From: Streptomyces justiciae
Lineage (GTDB): Bacteria > Actinomycetota > Actinomycetes > Streptomycetales > Streptomycetaceae
Assembly (NCBI RefSeq): GCF_015163075.1
Contig: NZ_JADDXU010000028.1
Location: 1-64,000 of the forward strand
Direction: 5' to 3'
Length of the DNA stretch: 64,000 nucleotides
Part shown: piece after piece, positions 1 through 8,606 of the stretch
How positions within the stretch are numbered: the first letter of the stretch is position 1
How the letters are laid out: each line of letters starts with the position of its first letter
Translations under genes and position numbers: made by a program
Notes under the pieces: generated by a model
Databases searched by the model: none
Seen by the model: only the letters and a program-made list of their open reading frames with translations
Told to the model about the DNA's origin: nothing

Positions 1-9
1 CCACCTCGA

Positions 10-40
10 AGCCGCCGGGTCGCAGACGCACCCGGCGGCT
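10..40 (+). terminator. Hairpin terminator of the gene upstream of the window
   Basis: A perfect 11-bp stem (10-20 with 30-40) encloses a 9-nt loop. No T-tract follows, which is common for Streptomyces terminators. It lies upstream of ilvE, so it probably ends a plus-strand transcript entering from the left (leuB in related genomes, by synteny only). Confidence 0.65.
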
Positions 41-241
41 TCCGTATGTCCCCCGCCGGGTGACACCATCAACCCCTGGGTCGCATTCACGCCGTTTTCT
101 TCCACGGACCCCCGCGCGCGATAATCGAACGCGGAGCCGCGGAATGAGGGAATGCTCGGACGTCCTAGCACTGGTCACTGACAGTAAAAGGGCGTGAGCG
201 CGGCCCGTGTCACTACACACACCGGTGAAGGACAACCACTC

Positions 242-1330
242 ATGACGACGCCCACGATCGAGCTCAAGCCCTCGGCCTCGCCACTTTCCGACGCGGAACG
301 CGCCGCGATCCTGGCCAACCCCGGGTTCGGCCGCCACTTCACCGACCACATGGTCGTCATCAAGTGGACCGAGGGCCGCGGCTGGCACGACGGCCAGCTC
401 GTGCCGTACGCGCCGCTCTCCCTCGACCCGGCCACGATGGTCCTGCACTACGCGCAGGAGATCTTCGAGGGCCTGAAGGCCTACCGCCAGCCCGACGGCA
501 CCGTCGCCACCTTCCGCCCGGAGAAGAACGCGCAGCGCTTCCAGGCCTCCGCCCGCCGCCTCGGCATGCCGGAGCTGCCGGTCGAGACGTTCATCGAGGC
601 GTGCGACGCGCTGGTGAAGCAGGACGAGGCGTGGGTCCCGGCGCACGGCGGCGAGGAGTCCCTCTACCTCCGCCCGTTCATGATCGCGACCGAGGTCGGC
701 CTGGGCGTGAAGCCCGCCAACGAGTACCTGTTCCTGGTCATCGCCTCCCCGGCCGGCGCGTACTTCCCGGGCGGCGTCAAGCCGGTGTCGATCTGGGTCT
801 CCGAGGACCACGTCCGCGCCGTGCCGGGCGGCATGGGCGACGCCAAGACCGGCGGCAACTACGCGGCCTCCCTCCTCGCCCAGGCCGAGGCCGCCGAGCA
901 GGGCTGCGCCCAGGTCTGCTACCTCGACGCGGTCGAGCGCAAGTGGGTCGAGGAACTCGGCGGCATGAACCTGTACTTCGTGTACGGCAACAAGATCGTC
1001 ACGCCGACCCTCACCGGCTCCATCCTGGAGGGCGTCACCCGCGACTCGCTCCTCCAGGTCGCCCGCGACCTCGGCTACGAGGCCGAGGAGGGCCGCGTCT
1101 CCGTCGACCAGTGGCAGACCGACTCCGCCAACGGCACCCTGACCGAGGTCTTCGCCTGCGGCACCGCCGCGGTCATCACCCCGGTCGGCACGGTCAAGCG
1201 CACCGGCGCCGAGTGGCAGCAGAGCGCGGGCGAGCCCGGCGAGGTGACGGTGAAGCTCCGCCAGGCACTGCTGGACATCCAGCGCGGCACGGCCGAGGAC
1301 CGGCACGGCTGGATGCACAAGCTGGGCTAG
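242..1330 (+). CDS. ilvE: Branched-chain amino acid aminotransferase
   Basis: PLP-dependent fold-type IV enzyme that interconverts Leu, Ile and Val with their 2-oxo acids using glutamate/2-oxoglutarate, the last step of branched-chain amino acid synthesis. The 362-residue length fits the longer BCAT group. Lys202 in GDAKTGGNY is the expected Schiff-base lysine, and the family motif EIFEGLKAY is present near residue 75. Start at ATG 242 is chosen because GAAGGA lies 9 nt upstream (227-232); an in-frame GTG at 194 would add 16 residues without a good ribosome binding site. The stop overlaps the stop of the convergent permease gene by 4 bp. It belongs functionally with cimA and leuCD further along. 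Confidence 0.95.
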   Translation: MTTPTIELKPSASPLSDAERAAILANPGFGRHFTDHMVVIKWTEGRGWHDGQLVPYAPLSLDPATMVLHYAQEIFEGLKAYRQPDGTVATFRPEKNAQRFQASARRLGMPELPVETFIEACDALVKQDEAWVPAHGGEESLYLRPFMIATEVGLGVKPANEYLFLVIASPAGAYFPGGVKPVSIWVSEDHVRAVPGGMGDAKTGGNYAASLLAQAEAAEQGCAQVCYLDAVERKWVEELGGMNLYFVYGNKIVTPTLTGSILEGVTRDSLLQVARDLGYEAEEGRVSVDQWQTDSANGTLTEVFACGTAAVITPVGTVKRTGAEWQQSAGEPGEVTVKLRQALLDIQRGTAEDRHGWMHKLG

Positions 1331-2766
1331 ACGTCGCTGTTCGCCAGGGCCGTCCCGGAGGTCACCTCCGTGGCGGCCCTGCCGCTGTCCCGCCGGGGTG
1401 AGAGCAGGAGGTACGCGACTCCGCCCACGAGCCCCGACAGCAGGAAACTACAGTCCACCCCGCCGGTGAGGGACAGCAGCGGACCCTCGTACGACGGCAG
1501 CGACACCGCCAGCAGACCGACCGCCGCACCCAGCGCCCACGACACCGTGGCCGGGACGTTCCAGCCGCCCCGGAACCAGTAGATGCCGCCGCGCGCACGG
1601 CGGTTGAAGACCTGGAGGGCGTCCGCGTCGTACACCCCGCGACACCGCGCGAAGCCGATCAGCGTGATGACCGCCCACGGGGTGCCGATCGCCGTCAGCA
1701 GCAGCACGAAGGACGTCATCGCGTCCTGCGCGGACGAGGCGAAGTGGCCGACGAAGACGCAGGCCGTGGCGACGACGGCGACGGTGTAGGTCGCGGTGGC
1801 CCGGGAGGCGCGCGGCAGGATCGCGTCCAGGTCGAGGCCCATGGAGTAGAGCATCAGACCCGCGTTGCCCACCGAGCCCGCGGAGGCGGCCAGCAGGAGA
1901 GGGAGCAGGTACCAGGACGGGGAGGCGTCGACCAGGGGCCCGGCGTAGTCCAGCGCGGCGCGGGCCGCGTACGCCGTGAACGTGCCGAAGAGCTGCGGCA
2001 CCAGCAGACCCAGCAGCAGCCCCAGCCACGTGGCGTGCAGGACCCGGCGGTCGGAGTGGCGGGCCGGGGAGATGTAGCGGGTGTAGTCGCCGAGGAGGGT
2101 GATGAAGGCGATCGGCCCGGACAGGCCCGCGGCCACCGCCGCCAGCAGCCAGGTGGGCCAGAAGCCGCCCAGCAGATAGCCGCCCGCCTCGGGCAGCGCG
2201 TCCGTCGTGAAGTCGGGGGCGTAGGCCACGACCCCGAGGACCAGCAGGGCCGTCATGCCGATCGCCAGCACCCGCGACATAGTGAGCAGCACCTTGTAGC
2301 CGTAGACCGCGCCCGCCACGGTCGCCGCCGCGAGCAGCCCGTAGATCACGCCGTACGACCATCCGCTCGCCGGCAGCCCGACCAGCCGGCCCAGCACGCC
2401 CACCATCACGTCACCGCCGATCCACACGGTCAGCGCGGTGTAGCCGAGGGCGAGGAGCAGGCCCACCACCGAGCCGACCAGGCGACCGCGGACGCCGAAC
2501 TGGGCGCCGGAGGAGGTGGAGAGGTTCGTCGCGGTGCGCAGCGAGATCAGGGCGAGCGGGGCCGTCAGCAGGGTGCCGACCACCGTGCCCGCCACGATCG
2601 AGCTCACCGACGACCACCAGTCGAGGCCGAAGGACGGCGGCAGCCAGCCGAAGACGATCACGCCCAGACACAGGTTCGAGCCGAGCAGGATCGAGACGAG
2701 GTCGCGTGGCCCGCTGGTGCGTTCCTCGTCGGGGATGGTGTCGACTCCGCGCTGTTCCATCGGCAT
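1327..2766 (-). CDS. NCS1-family purine/cytosine permease
   Basis: A 479-residue integral membrane protein with about twelve hydrophobic segments. It resembles nucleobase:cation symporter-1 transporters (cytosine, purine, allantoin or hydantoin uptake); the early segment LGSNLCLGVIVFG followed by an FGLDWWSS stretch is typical of the family. ATG 2766 has GGGAG about 7 nt upstream. It is transcribed divergently from the urease-like genes across a 117-bp intergenic region containing a palindrome, which suggests common control. The inferred job is import of a nitrogen-rich substrate whose breakdown yields urea, ammonia or a related compound. The substrate cannot be read from sequence. Confidence 0.85.
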   Translation of the reverse strand: MPMEQRGVDTIPDEERTSGPRDLVSILLGSNLCLGVIVFGWLPPSFGLDWWSSVSSIVAGTVVGTLLTAPLALISLRTATNLSTSSGAQFGVRGRLVGSVVGLLLALGYTALTVWIGGDVMVGVLGRLVGLPASGWSYGVIYGLLAAATVAGAVYGYKVLLTMSRVLAIGMTALLVLGVVAYAPDFTTDALPEAGGYLLGGFWPTWLLAAVAAGLSGPIAFITLLGDYTRYISPARHSDRRVLHATWLGLLLGLLVPQLFGTFTAYAARAALDYAGPLVDASPSWYLLPLLLAASAGSVGNAGLMLYSMGLDLDAILPRASRATATYTVAVVATACVFVGHFASSAQDAMTSFVLLLTAIGTPWAVITLIGFARCRGVYDADALQVFNRRARGGIYWFRGGWNVPATVSWALGAAVGLLAVSLPSYEGPLLSLTGGVDCSFLLSGLVGGVAYLLLSPRRDSGRAATEVTSGTALANSDV

Positions 2767-2850
2767 GCTGTGTCTCCCTCGGTTTGAGTGACGTTCAATG
2801 TGGGCTCAGCTCTGCTCTGTCGTCAACCCTTTGTTTAGTGGCAGCCTCGG

Positions 2851-2869
2851 TTTAGAGTGATGCTCTAAA
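2851..2869. promoter_or_regulatory. Palindrome in the permease/urease divergent promoter, candidate TetR operator
   Basis: Two perfect 7-bp arms (TTTAGAG and CTCTAAA) flank 5 bp, an A/T-rich dyad that stands out in this GC-rich DNA. It lies 15-33 bp before the ureAB-like start, between the two divergent genes. The TetR-type gene at 6419-7027 at the end of the same cluster is the obvious candidate to bind it. That link is inference. Confidence 0.5.
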
Positions 2870-2883
2870 GCGAAGGGAACGAC

Positions 2884-3609
2884 ATGCGGCTCACCCCCAC
2901 CGAACGCGACCGCCTGCTGCTCTTCGGCGCCGCCGAGCTGGCCCGGGCGCGCAGGGCCCGCGGCCTCCGGCTGAACGTGCCGGAGGCCACCGCGCTCATC
3001 GCGGACACCGTGTGCGAGGCCGCCCGGGACGGCGCCCGGCTCGCGGAGGCCATCGAGCGCGCCCGAGCCGTCCTCGGCCCGGACGACGTGCTGCCCGGCG
3101 TCGCGGACGTCGTCACCGAGGTGCATGTCGAGGCCGTCTTCGACGACGGTTCGCGGCTCGCGGTCGTCTCCGACCCCATCGGGGGCGGGGAGACGGGTGA
3201 GGCCGCGCCGGGTGCGCTGCTGCCGGGGCCCGCGCACGCCGAGCCGGAGGCGGTCGTACGGCTGACCGTCACCAATACGGCCAGCGTCCCCGTCTCCGTC
3301 ACCTCCCACTTCCACTTCTTCGAGGCCAACCCCCGCCTCGACTTCGATCGGGGGGCCGGGTACGGCATGAGGCTCGCCGTCCCCGCCGGGTCGTCGGTGC
3401 GGTTCGGGCCGGGGGAGTCGCTGGAGGTCGGGCTGGTGCCGATCGGCGGGGCGCGGGTCGCGATCGGGTTCGCCGGGCTCGTGGACGGGGCGCTGGACGC
3501 GCCGGGGGCGCGGGAGGAGGCGCTGCGGAGGGCTGCCGCCTGCGGATACCTGGGGGTCCAGGACATCGAGGGCATGGAAGACGTGGACGACGAGGAGGTC
3601 GCCGTATGA
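2884..3609 (+). CDS. Fused urease gamma/beta-like subunit
   Basis: 241 residues. The first ~100 match UreA (gamma): an N-terminal LTPTERDRLLLF and a PEATALIAD segment. Residues ~95-230 match UreB (beta), with SHFHFFEANP, a GYGMRL-PAGSSVRF-PGE segment and LVPIGG. Gamma/beta fusion is known from some bacterial ureases, including Helicobacter UreA. ATG 2884 has AAGGGAA upstream. The stop overlaps the ureC-like start by 4 nt, so the two are translationally coupled. In a canonical urease these chains pack around UreC. Here the partner UreC is divergent, so urease activity should not be assumed. Confidence 0.85.
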   Translation: MRLTPTERDRLLLFGAAELARARRARGLRLNVPEATALIADTVCEAARDGARLAEAIERARAVLGPDDVLPGVADVVTEVHVEAVFDDGSRLAVVSDPIGGGETGEAAPGALLPGPAHAEPEAVVRLTVTNTASVPVSVTSHFHFFEANPRLDFDRGAGYGMRLAVPAGSSVRFGPGESLEVGLVPIGGARVAIGFAGLVDGALDAPGAREEALRRAAACGYLGVQDIEGMEDVDDEEVAV

Positions 3610-5318
3610 GCCGCCCCGGAGGGCACCCCGCCGAGGCCCGGCGCCTCACCCCGTACGAGTACGCCGCCACCCACGGCCCCCGCGCCGGCGACCGCGTCCG
3701 CCTCGGCGACTCCGGGCTGACGATCCGGGTCGAGGCCGACTCGCAGCAGTACGGCGACGAGTTCCTCGCCGGTTTCGGCAAGACCGCCCGCGACGGACTG
3801 CACCTCAAGGCCGCGGCCGTCCGCGAGACCTGTGACGTCGTGATCAGCAACGTCGTCGTGATCGACGCGGTGCTGGGCGTCCGCAAGGTGTCCATCGGCA
3901 TCCGTGAGGGGCGGATCTGCTCCATCGGGCGGGCCGGCAACCCCGACACCCTCGACGGCGTGGACGTCGTGGTCGGCACCGGTACGTCCATCGTGTCCGG
4001 CGAGGGGCTCATCGCCACCGCCGGGGCCGTCGACACCCACGTCCACCTGCTGTCGCCGCGGATCATGGAGGCCTCGCTGGCGTCCGGGGTGACCACGATC
4101 ATCGGGCAGGAGTTCGGCCCGGTGTGGGGCGTCGGCGTCAACTCGCCCTGGGCGCTGCGGCACGCGTTCAGCGCTTTCGACGCCTGGCCGGTCAACATCG
4201 GCTTCCTGGGCCGGGGTTCGTCGTCCCACGAAGCGCCCCTGATCGAGGCGCTGGCCGAGGGCGGGGCGAGCGGCTTCAAGGTGCACGAGGACATGGGCGC
4301 CCACACCCGGGCGTTGGACACGGCACTGCGCGTCGCCGAGGAGCATGACGTCCAAGTCGCCCTGCACAGCGACGGGTTGAACGAGTGCCTGTCGGTCGAG
4401 GACACCCTGCGGGTGCTGGTAGGCCGCACCATCCACGCCTTCCACATCGAGGGCTGCGGCGGTGGACACGTCCCGAACGTGCTGAAGATGGCCGGCGTCC
4501 CGAACGTCATCGGCTCCTCCACCAACCCCACCCTGCCGTTCGGCCGGGACGCGGTCGCCGAGCACTACGGAATGATCGTCTCCGTCCACGACCTCAAGAC
4601 CGACCTGCCCGGCGACGCCGCCATGGCCCGCGACCGCATCCGCGCCGGGACCATGGGCGCCGAGGACGTGCTGCACGACCTGGGCGCGATCGGCATCACC
4701 TCCTCCGACGCGCAGGGCATGGGGCGTGCCGGTGAGACCGTCCGCCGTACCTTCGCCATGGCCGGGAAGATGAAGGCCGAGTTCGGCGCCGGGAACGACG
4801 ACCACGACAACGAGCGCGTCCTGCGCTACATGGCCAAGCTGACCATCAACCCGGCCATCGCCCACGGGCTCGCGCACGAGGTCGGGTCGATCGAGGTCGG
4901 CAAGCTGGCCGACATCGTGCTGTGGCGCCCGGAGTACTTCGGCGCCAAGCCGCAGCTGGTGCTCAAGTCCGGGTTCCCGGCGTACGGGGTCGTCGGCGAC
5001 CCGAACGCGGCGACGGACACCTGCGAACCCCTCGTCCTGGGCCCGCAGTTCGGGTCGTACGGCGCCACCCCCGCCGACCTCTCGGTGGCCTTCGTCGCGC
5101 AGGCCGCCGTCGACCAGGGCCACGACTCGATGCCGACCCGGCGCCGCAGGGTCGCCGTCCGCGGCACCCGCGGCATCGGACCGGCCGACCTGCGCCTCAA
5201 CTCCCGTACCGGAGCGGTCGATGTCGACCAGCGCACGGGACTGGTGACCCTCGACGGCGAGCCACTGCGCTCGGAACCCGCCGAGTCCGTCTCCCTCAAC
5301 CGCCTCTACTTCCTCTAG
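3606..5318 (+). CDS. Urease alpha-subunit-like amidohydrolase (divergent UreC)
   Basis: 570 residues, full UreC length. Nickel-site residues are mostly recognisable: His145 and His147 (DTHVHLL), the lysine normally carbamylated (Lys225 in GFKVHEDMGAH), LHSDGLNE, FHIEGCGGGH and SSDAQGMGR. The mobile-flap CHH motif of ureases is changed: Val327-His328-Asp329 sits where Cys-His-His is usual, so the conserved cysteine is absent while the catalytic histidine position is kept. No ureD, ureE, ureF or ureG is nearby. The coding sequence overlaps ureAB by 4 nt and precedes agmatine deiminase by 9 nt. It may be a low-activity urease matured by accessory proteins encoded elsewhere, or a paralogue acting on another amide. 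Confidence 0.85.
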   Translation: MSRPGGHPAEARRLTPYEYAATHGPRAGDRVRLGDSGLTIRVEADSQQYGDEFLAGFGKTARDGLHLKAAAVRETCDVVISNVVVIDAVLGVRKVSIGIREGRICSIGRAGNPDTLDGVDVVVGTGTSIVSGEGLIATAGAVDTHVHLLSPRIMEASLASGVTTIIGQEFGPVWGVGVNSPWALRHAFSAFDAWPVNIGFLGRGSSSHEAPLIEALAEGGASGFKVHEDMGAHTRALDTALRVAEEHDVQVALHSDGLNECLSVEDTLRVLVGRTIHAFHIEGCGGGHVPNVLKMAGVPNVIGSSTNPTLPFGRDAVAEHYGMIVSVHDLKTDLPGDAAMARDRIRAGTMGAEDVLHDLGAIGITSSDAQGMGRAGETVRRTFAMAGKMKAEFGAGNDDHDNERVLRYMAKLTINPAIAHGLAHEVGSIEVGKLADIVLWRPEYFGAKPQLVLKSGFPAYGVVGDPNAATDTCEPLVLGPQFGSYGATPADLSVAFVAQAAVDQGHDSMPTRRRRVAVRGTRGIGPADLRLNSRTGAVDVDQRTGLVTLDGEPLRSEPAESVSLNRLYFL

Positions 5319-5327
5319 GACTCGCTC

Positions 5328-6359
5328 ATGACCGTCTACCGCATGCCCGCCGAGTGGGAACCGCACGAGCGCACCTGGATGGCCTGGCCCAGCCCCAACC
5401 CGACGTTCACGAACGACGAGGAGCTGGCCGAGGCCCGTGCCGCCTGGGCGTCCGTGGCCCGTGCGGTACGCCGCTTCGAGCCGGTGACGATGGTGCACGG
5501 GCCGGGGCAGGGGGCGTCGGCCCGTGAACTGCTCGGTCCGGACGTCGAGTTGGTGGAGCGCGAGCTCGACGACGCGTGGATGCGGGACATCGGCCCGACC
5601 TTCGTGAAGGACCGGGCGGGGCAACTCGCCGCCGTGGACTGGACGTTCAACGGCTGGGGCGGGCAGGAGTGGGCCCGCTGGGAACACGACGCGAAGATCG
5701 CCGGGCATGTTGCCGACCAGACCGGAGTGGCGGTGCTGAGCAGCGCCCTCGTCAACGAGGGCGGCGCGATCCACGTGGACGGCGAGGGCACGGTCCTGCT
5801 CACCGACACCGTGCAGCTCGGCGCGGGCCGCAACCCCGACTGGACCCGGGAGCAGGTCGAGGCGGAGATCCACGCCCGGCTCGGCACCACCAAGGCCATC
5901 TGGCTCCCGCACGGCCTGGCCGGCGACTACGGCACGTACGGCACCCAGGGACACGTCGACATCGTCGCGGCCTTCGCGCGGCCCGGCGTCGTGGTCGTCC
6001 ACAGCCAGCGCAACCCGGCCCACCCCGACCACGCCCGGTCCCTGGAGTACGTCGAGATCCTGCGCGGCCAGACCGACGCGCGCGGCCGCCGCCTGGAGGT
6101 CGTCGAGATCCCGGCGCCCACCGTCCTGAAGGACGAGGACGGCGACTGGGTCGACTACTCGTACATCAACCACTACCTCTGCAACGGCGGCGTCGTCCTC
6201 TGCGCCTTCGACGACCCGAACGACGAACTCGCCGCCGGCATCTTCCGCCGCCTCTTCCCCGACCGCACGGTCACCCTCGTCGACGCCCGCACGATCTTCG
6301 CGGGCGGGGGCGGCATCCACTGCATCACGCAGCAGCAGCCGAGGGCGGGCGTCAGGTAG
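5328..6359 (+). CDS. Agmatine deiminase family protein
   Basis: 343 residues of the peptidyl-arginine/agmatine deiminase family. Agmatine deiminase converts agmatine to N-carbamoylputrescine and ammonia. Conserved elements are PAEWEPHERTWMAWP at the N terminus, MRDIGPTF, VNEGGAIHVDG, a histidine in GTQGHVDIV, and the catalytic cysteine Cys332 in GGGGIHCITQQ near the C terminus. It starts 9 nt after the ureC-like stop, so it is part of the same operon. No N-carbamoylputrescine amidase is seen here. The neighbouring urease-like enzyme and permease suggest a route that releases ammonia from guanidino, ureido or purine compounds; that pathway assignment is inference. Confidence 0.9.
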   Translation: MTVYRMPAEWEPHERTWMAWPSPNPTFTNDEELAEARAAWASVARAVRRFEPVTMVHGPGQGASARELLGPDVELVERELDDAWMRDIGPTFVKDRAGQLAAVDWTFNGWGGQEWARWEHDAKIAGHVADQTGVAVLSSALVNEGGAIHVDGEGTVLLTDTVQLGAGRNPDWTREQVEAEIHARLGTTKAIWLPHGLAGDYGTYGTQGHVDIVAAFARPGVVVVHSQRNPAHPDHARSLEYVEILRGQTDARGRRLEVVEIPAPTVLKDEDGDWVDYSYINHYLCNGGVVLCAFDDPNDELAAGIFRRLFPDRTVTLVDARTIFAGGGGIHCITQQQPRAGVR

Positions 6360-6418
6360 AACGTACGGGTGAATGTGCTGACGCAGCTCCTGCCCGACGC
6401 GGTACCGGTGACCGCCGT

Positions 6419-7027
6419 ATGACCACGCCCCGCCGGACCCCGGCCCCGCCGCGCGAGCGCATTCTCACCGCCGCCATGGAGATGATCGCCGACCGCGGCC
6501 TGGAGAAGCTGACCATGGCCGCGCTCGGGCGCGAGCTCGGGATGAGCAGCGGCCATCTCCTCTACTACTTCCGGTCGAAGGACGAACTGCTGCTCCAGAC
6601 CCTGGAGTGGAGCGAGGGCCGGCTGGGCGGCGAGCGCGGCCGGCTCCTGGCCCGTACGGGCACCGCGCGGGAACGGCTCGATGCGTACGTCGACCTGTAC
6701 GTCCCCGACGGTCACCGCGACCCCCACTGGACCCTGTGGCTGGAGGTCTGGAACCGCTCGCAGAGCGCTGCCGTCGAATCGGACGCCCGCGACCGCCAGG
6801 CCGCCATCGAGGGCGCCTGGCACCGTGACCTGGTGGCACTGCTGGCGGAGGGGGTCTCCCGGGGGGAGTTCCGACCGGTGGACCCCGACCGCTTCGCGGC
6901 CCGGCTGCGGGCGCTCCTCGACGGCTTCTCCATCCACGTCGCCATCGGCCTCCGCGGTACCGACCGACCGCAGATTCTCGGCCACGTACGGGAGTTCCTG
7001 AACGAGACCCTCCTCGCGGACGCCTGA
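6419..7027 (+). CDS. TetR-family transcriptional regulator
   Basis: 202 residues. Residues ~12-58 form a TetR helix-turn-helix: RERILTAAMEMI, then LTMAALGRELGMSSGHLLYYF and the closing SKDELL. The C-terminal part is helical and resembles the ligand-binding half of BetI-like regulators. It is the last gene of the plus-strand cluster starting at 2884, 59 nt after agmatine deiminase, and probably controls that cluster and the divergent permease, perhaps through the palindrome at 2851-2869. The ATG at 6419 has only a weak GGTGA upstream; other in-frame starts are possible. Confidence 0.88.
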   Translation: MTTPRRTPAPPRERILTAAMEMIADRGLEKLTMAALGRELGMSSGHLLYYFRSKDELLLQTLEWSEGRLGGERGRLLARTGTARERLDAYVDLYVPDGHRDPHWTLWLEVWNRSQSAAVESDARDRQAAIEGAWHRDLVALLAEGVSRGEFRPVDPDRFAARLRALLDGFSIHVAIGLRGTDRPQILGHVREFLNETLLADA

Positions 7028-7221
7028 GCCCGCGCCCGGGTTGTACTCAATTCGGGGGATTGCCCTGGGCTTTGTGATGCGCTTGCCTCATGGAGAGCCC
7101 TCGGCACAGGGCCGGGGGGAAACAGTGTCAGCGGGGGCAACGATGTCGAGGGGGCTTCGGGGGACGTCCGCCGTCTGCACTGGACTCCGTCGCCAGTAAT
7201 GGAAATCTGGGGGGATCTTCC

Positions 7222-8499
7222 ATGCGACTCGCACGCCGTACGACCCTGATCGCCACCGTCCTGGCCACGCTCAGCCTGGCCGCGTTACCGGCCTACGCCG
7301 GTCACCCCGCATCGCGCACCGAACGGGTCAGCGTCGACACCCACGGCCGACAGGCCGACGGTCCATCCAGCCGCCCCGTACTCAGTGCGAACGGCCGGTA
7401 CGTCGCCTTCGTCTCGACCGCCTCGAACCTCGTCCCGGGGGACACCAACGGCGTCGCCGACGCCTTCGTCCGCGACCTGCGCACCGGCCGTACCGAACGC
7501 GTCGGTGAGGGCCCCGCGACGGGCGTGGCGCTCAGTGGTGACGGCCGCCGCGTCGTCGTCGCCACGGCCGCCGCGCTCACGCGGGACGACGACAACGGCC
7601 TCGACGACATCTACCTCGTCGACCGCCGCACCCACCGCACCGAACGCATCAGCCACGGCCACCCGGACGCGCCGCCGCGCTACCTGCTCAACTACTCGCC
7701 CGCCATCAGCGCCGACGGCCGCGTCATCGCGTACACCACGTCGACCCCGGACGCCGCGCCGGGCGACACCAACGGGCGCGACGACGTGATCGTCCACGAC
7801 CGGCGTACGGGCAAGGACGAACTGGTCCAGTACCGCACCGACGGCACCCTCGGCGAGGCCGACTCCCTCGGGGCGGCGCTCAGCGTCGACGGCCGGTACG
7901 TGGCCTTCGAGTCGGCGGACCAGCTCGACCCGGCCCACGACTACACCCACGCCCGCAACGTCTACGTACGCGACCGCGTGGAGCGGACCACGGAACAGAT
8001 CAGCCGGCCCACCAAGTACGTCTACAAGGAAGGCTCGTTCGGCTCGTCGCTCAGCGCCGACGCCCGTGTGTTCGCCTTCGCCTCCAACGTCCGCTCTCTG
8101 GTGCCCGACGACACCAACAAGGTCACCGACGTCTTCGTCTTCGACCGGGGGTCGCAGGCGACCGTGCGCGTCAGCACCGCCGCCGACGGCACTCAGGGCG
8201 ACGGCGCGAGCTCCGGGGCGTACCTGAGCGGTGACGGTCGCCGGGTCGCCTTCGTGTCGGCCGCCACGAACCTCGTACCGGACGACACCAACGGCGTCGC
8301 CGACGTCTTCGTCAAGGACCTGCGCACCGGCGCGATCGAGCGGGTCAGCACGGCCGCCGACGGCACCCAGGCGGACGGCCCGGCGACCGGCGCCACGGCC
8401 CTGAGCGGCCATCGGGTCGCCTACGCGTCGGACGCCACGAACCTCGTGCCGGACGACACCAACGGGGTGACGGACCTCTTCGCCCGCCGCCTGCACTGA
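7222..8499 (+). CDS. Exported PD40/TolB-like beta-propeller protein, copy 1
   Basis: 425 residues with an N-terminal signal peptide (MRLARRTTLIA..., likely cleavage after PAYA). The rest is repeated blades of the WD40-like PD40 type: a GRYVAF-like strand, an N-LVPGDTNG-like loop, and a D-F-RDL-TG segment, recurring roughly every 50 residues. Such propellers mediate protein or glycan contacts; no catalytic residues are evident. ATG 7222 has GGGGGA 7 nt upstream; the frame stays open back to 7090 without a better start. It is followed by a homologous gene in tandem, evidently by gene duplication. Function unknown. Confidence 0.8.
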   Translation: MRLARRTTLIATVLATLSLAALPAYAGHPASRTERVSVDTHGRQADGPSSRPVLSANGRYVAFVSTASNLVPGDTNGVADAFVRDLRTGRTERVGEGPATGVALSGDGRRVVVATAAALTRDDDNGLDDIYLVDRRTHRTERISHGHPDAPPRYLLNYSPAISADGRVIAYTTSTPDAAPGDTNGRDDVIVHDRRTGKDELVQYRTDGTLGEADSLGAALSVDGRYVAFESADQLDPAHDYTHARNVYVRDRVERTTEQISRPTKYVYKEGSFGSSLSADARVFAFASNVRSLVPDDTNKVTDVFVFDRGSQATVRVSTAADGTQGDGASSGAYLSGDGRRVAFVSAATNLVPDDTNGVADVFVKDLRTGAIERVSTAADGTQADGPATGATALSGHRVAYASDATNLVPDDTNGVTDLFARRLH

Positions 8500-8514
8500 C
8501 CGGAGCACCGAATG

Positions 8515-8576
8515 CCAGAAGGCCAGAAGGCCAGAAGGCCAGAAGGCCAGAAGGCCAGAAGGCCAGAAGGCCAGAA
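8515..8576 (+). repeat. 8-bp microsatellite, seven and three-quarter copies
   Basis: The unit CCAGAAGG is repeated seven times without error (8515-8570), followed by a partial CCAGAA. Unit junctions create GGCC so that each GGCC-AGAA-GGCC can form a small hairpin. The array lies between the two propeller genes, starting 15 bp after the stop of copy 1 and ending 30 bp before the start of copy 2. Perfect identity of all copies suggests recent expansion or slippage. Confidence 0.9.
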
Positions 8577-8606
8577 AAGACCGAACCAGCACAGGGGGAC
8601 AAGCTC

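Noticed and set aside
2865..6320. Very long open frame antisense to the urease/agmatine genes (over 1100 codons)
   Set aside because: GC-rich third positions suppress stop codons on the opposite strand; composition is biased, no domain is visible, and the plus strand carries clear family motifs.
8515..8576. CRISPR-like repeat
   Set aside because: Unit is 8 bp with no spacers and no cas genes; it is a simple microsatellite.
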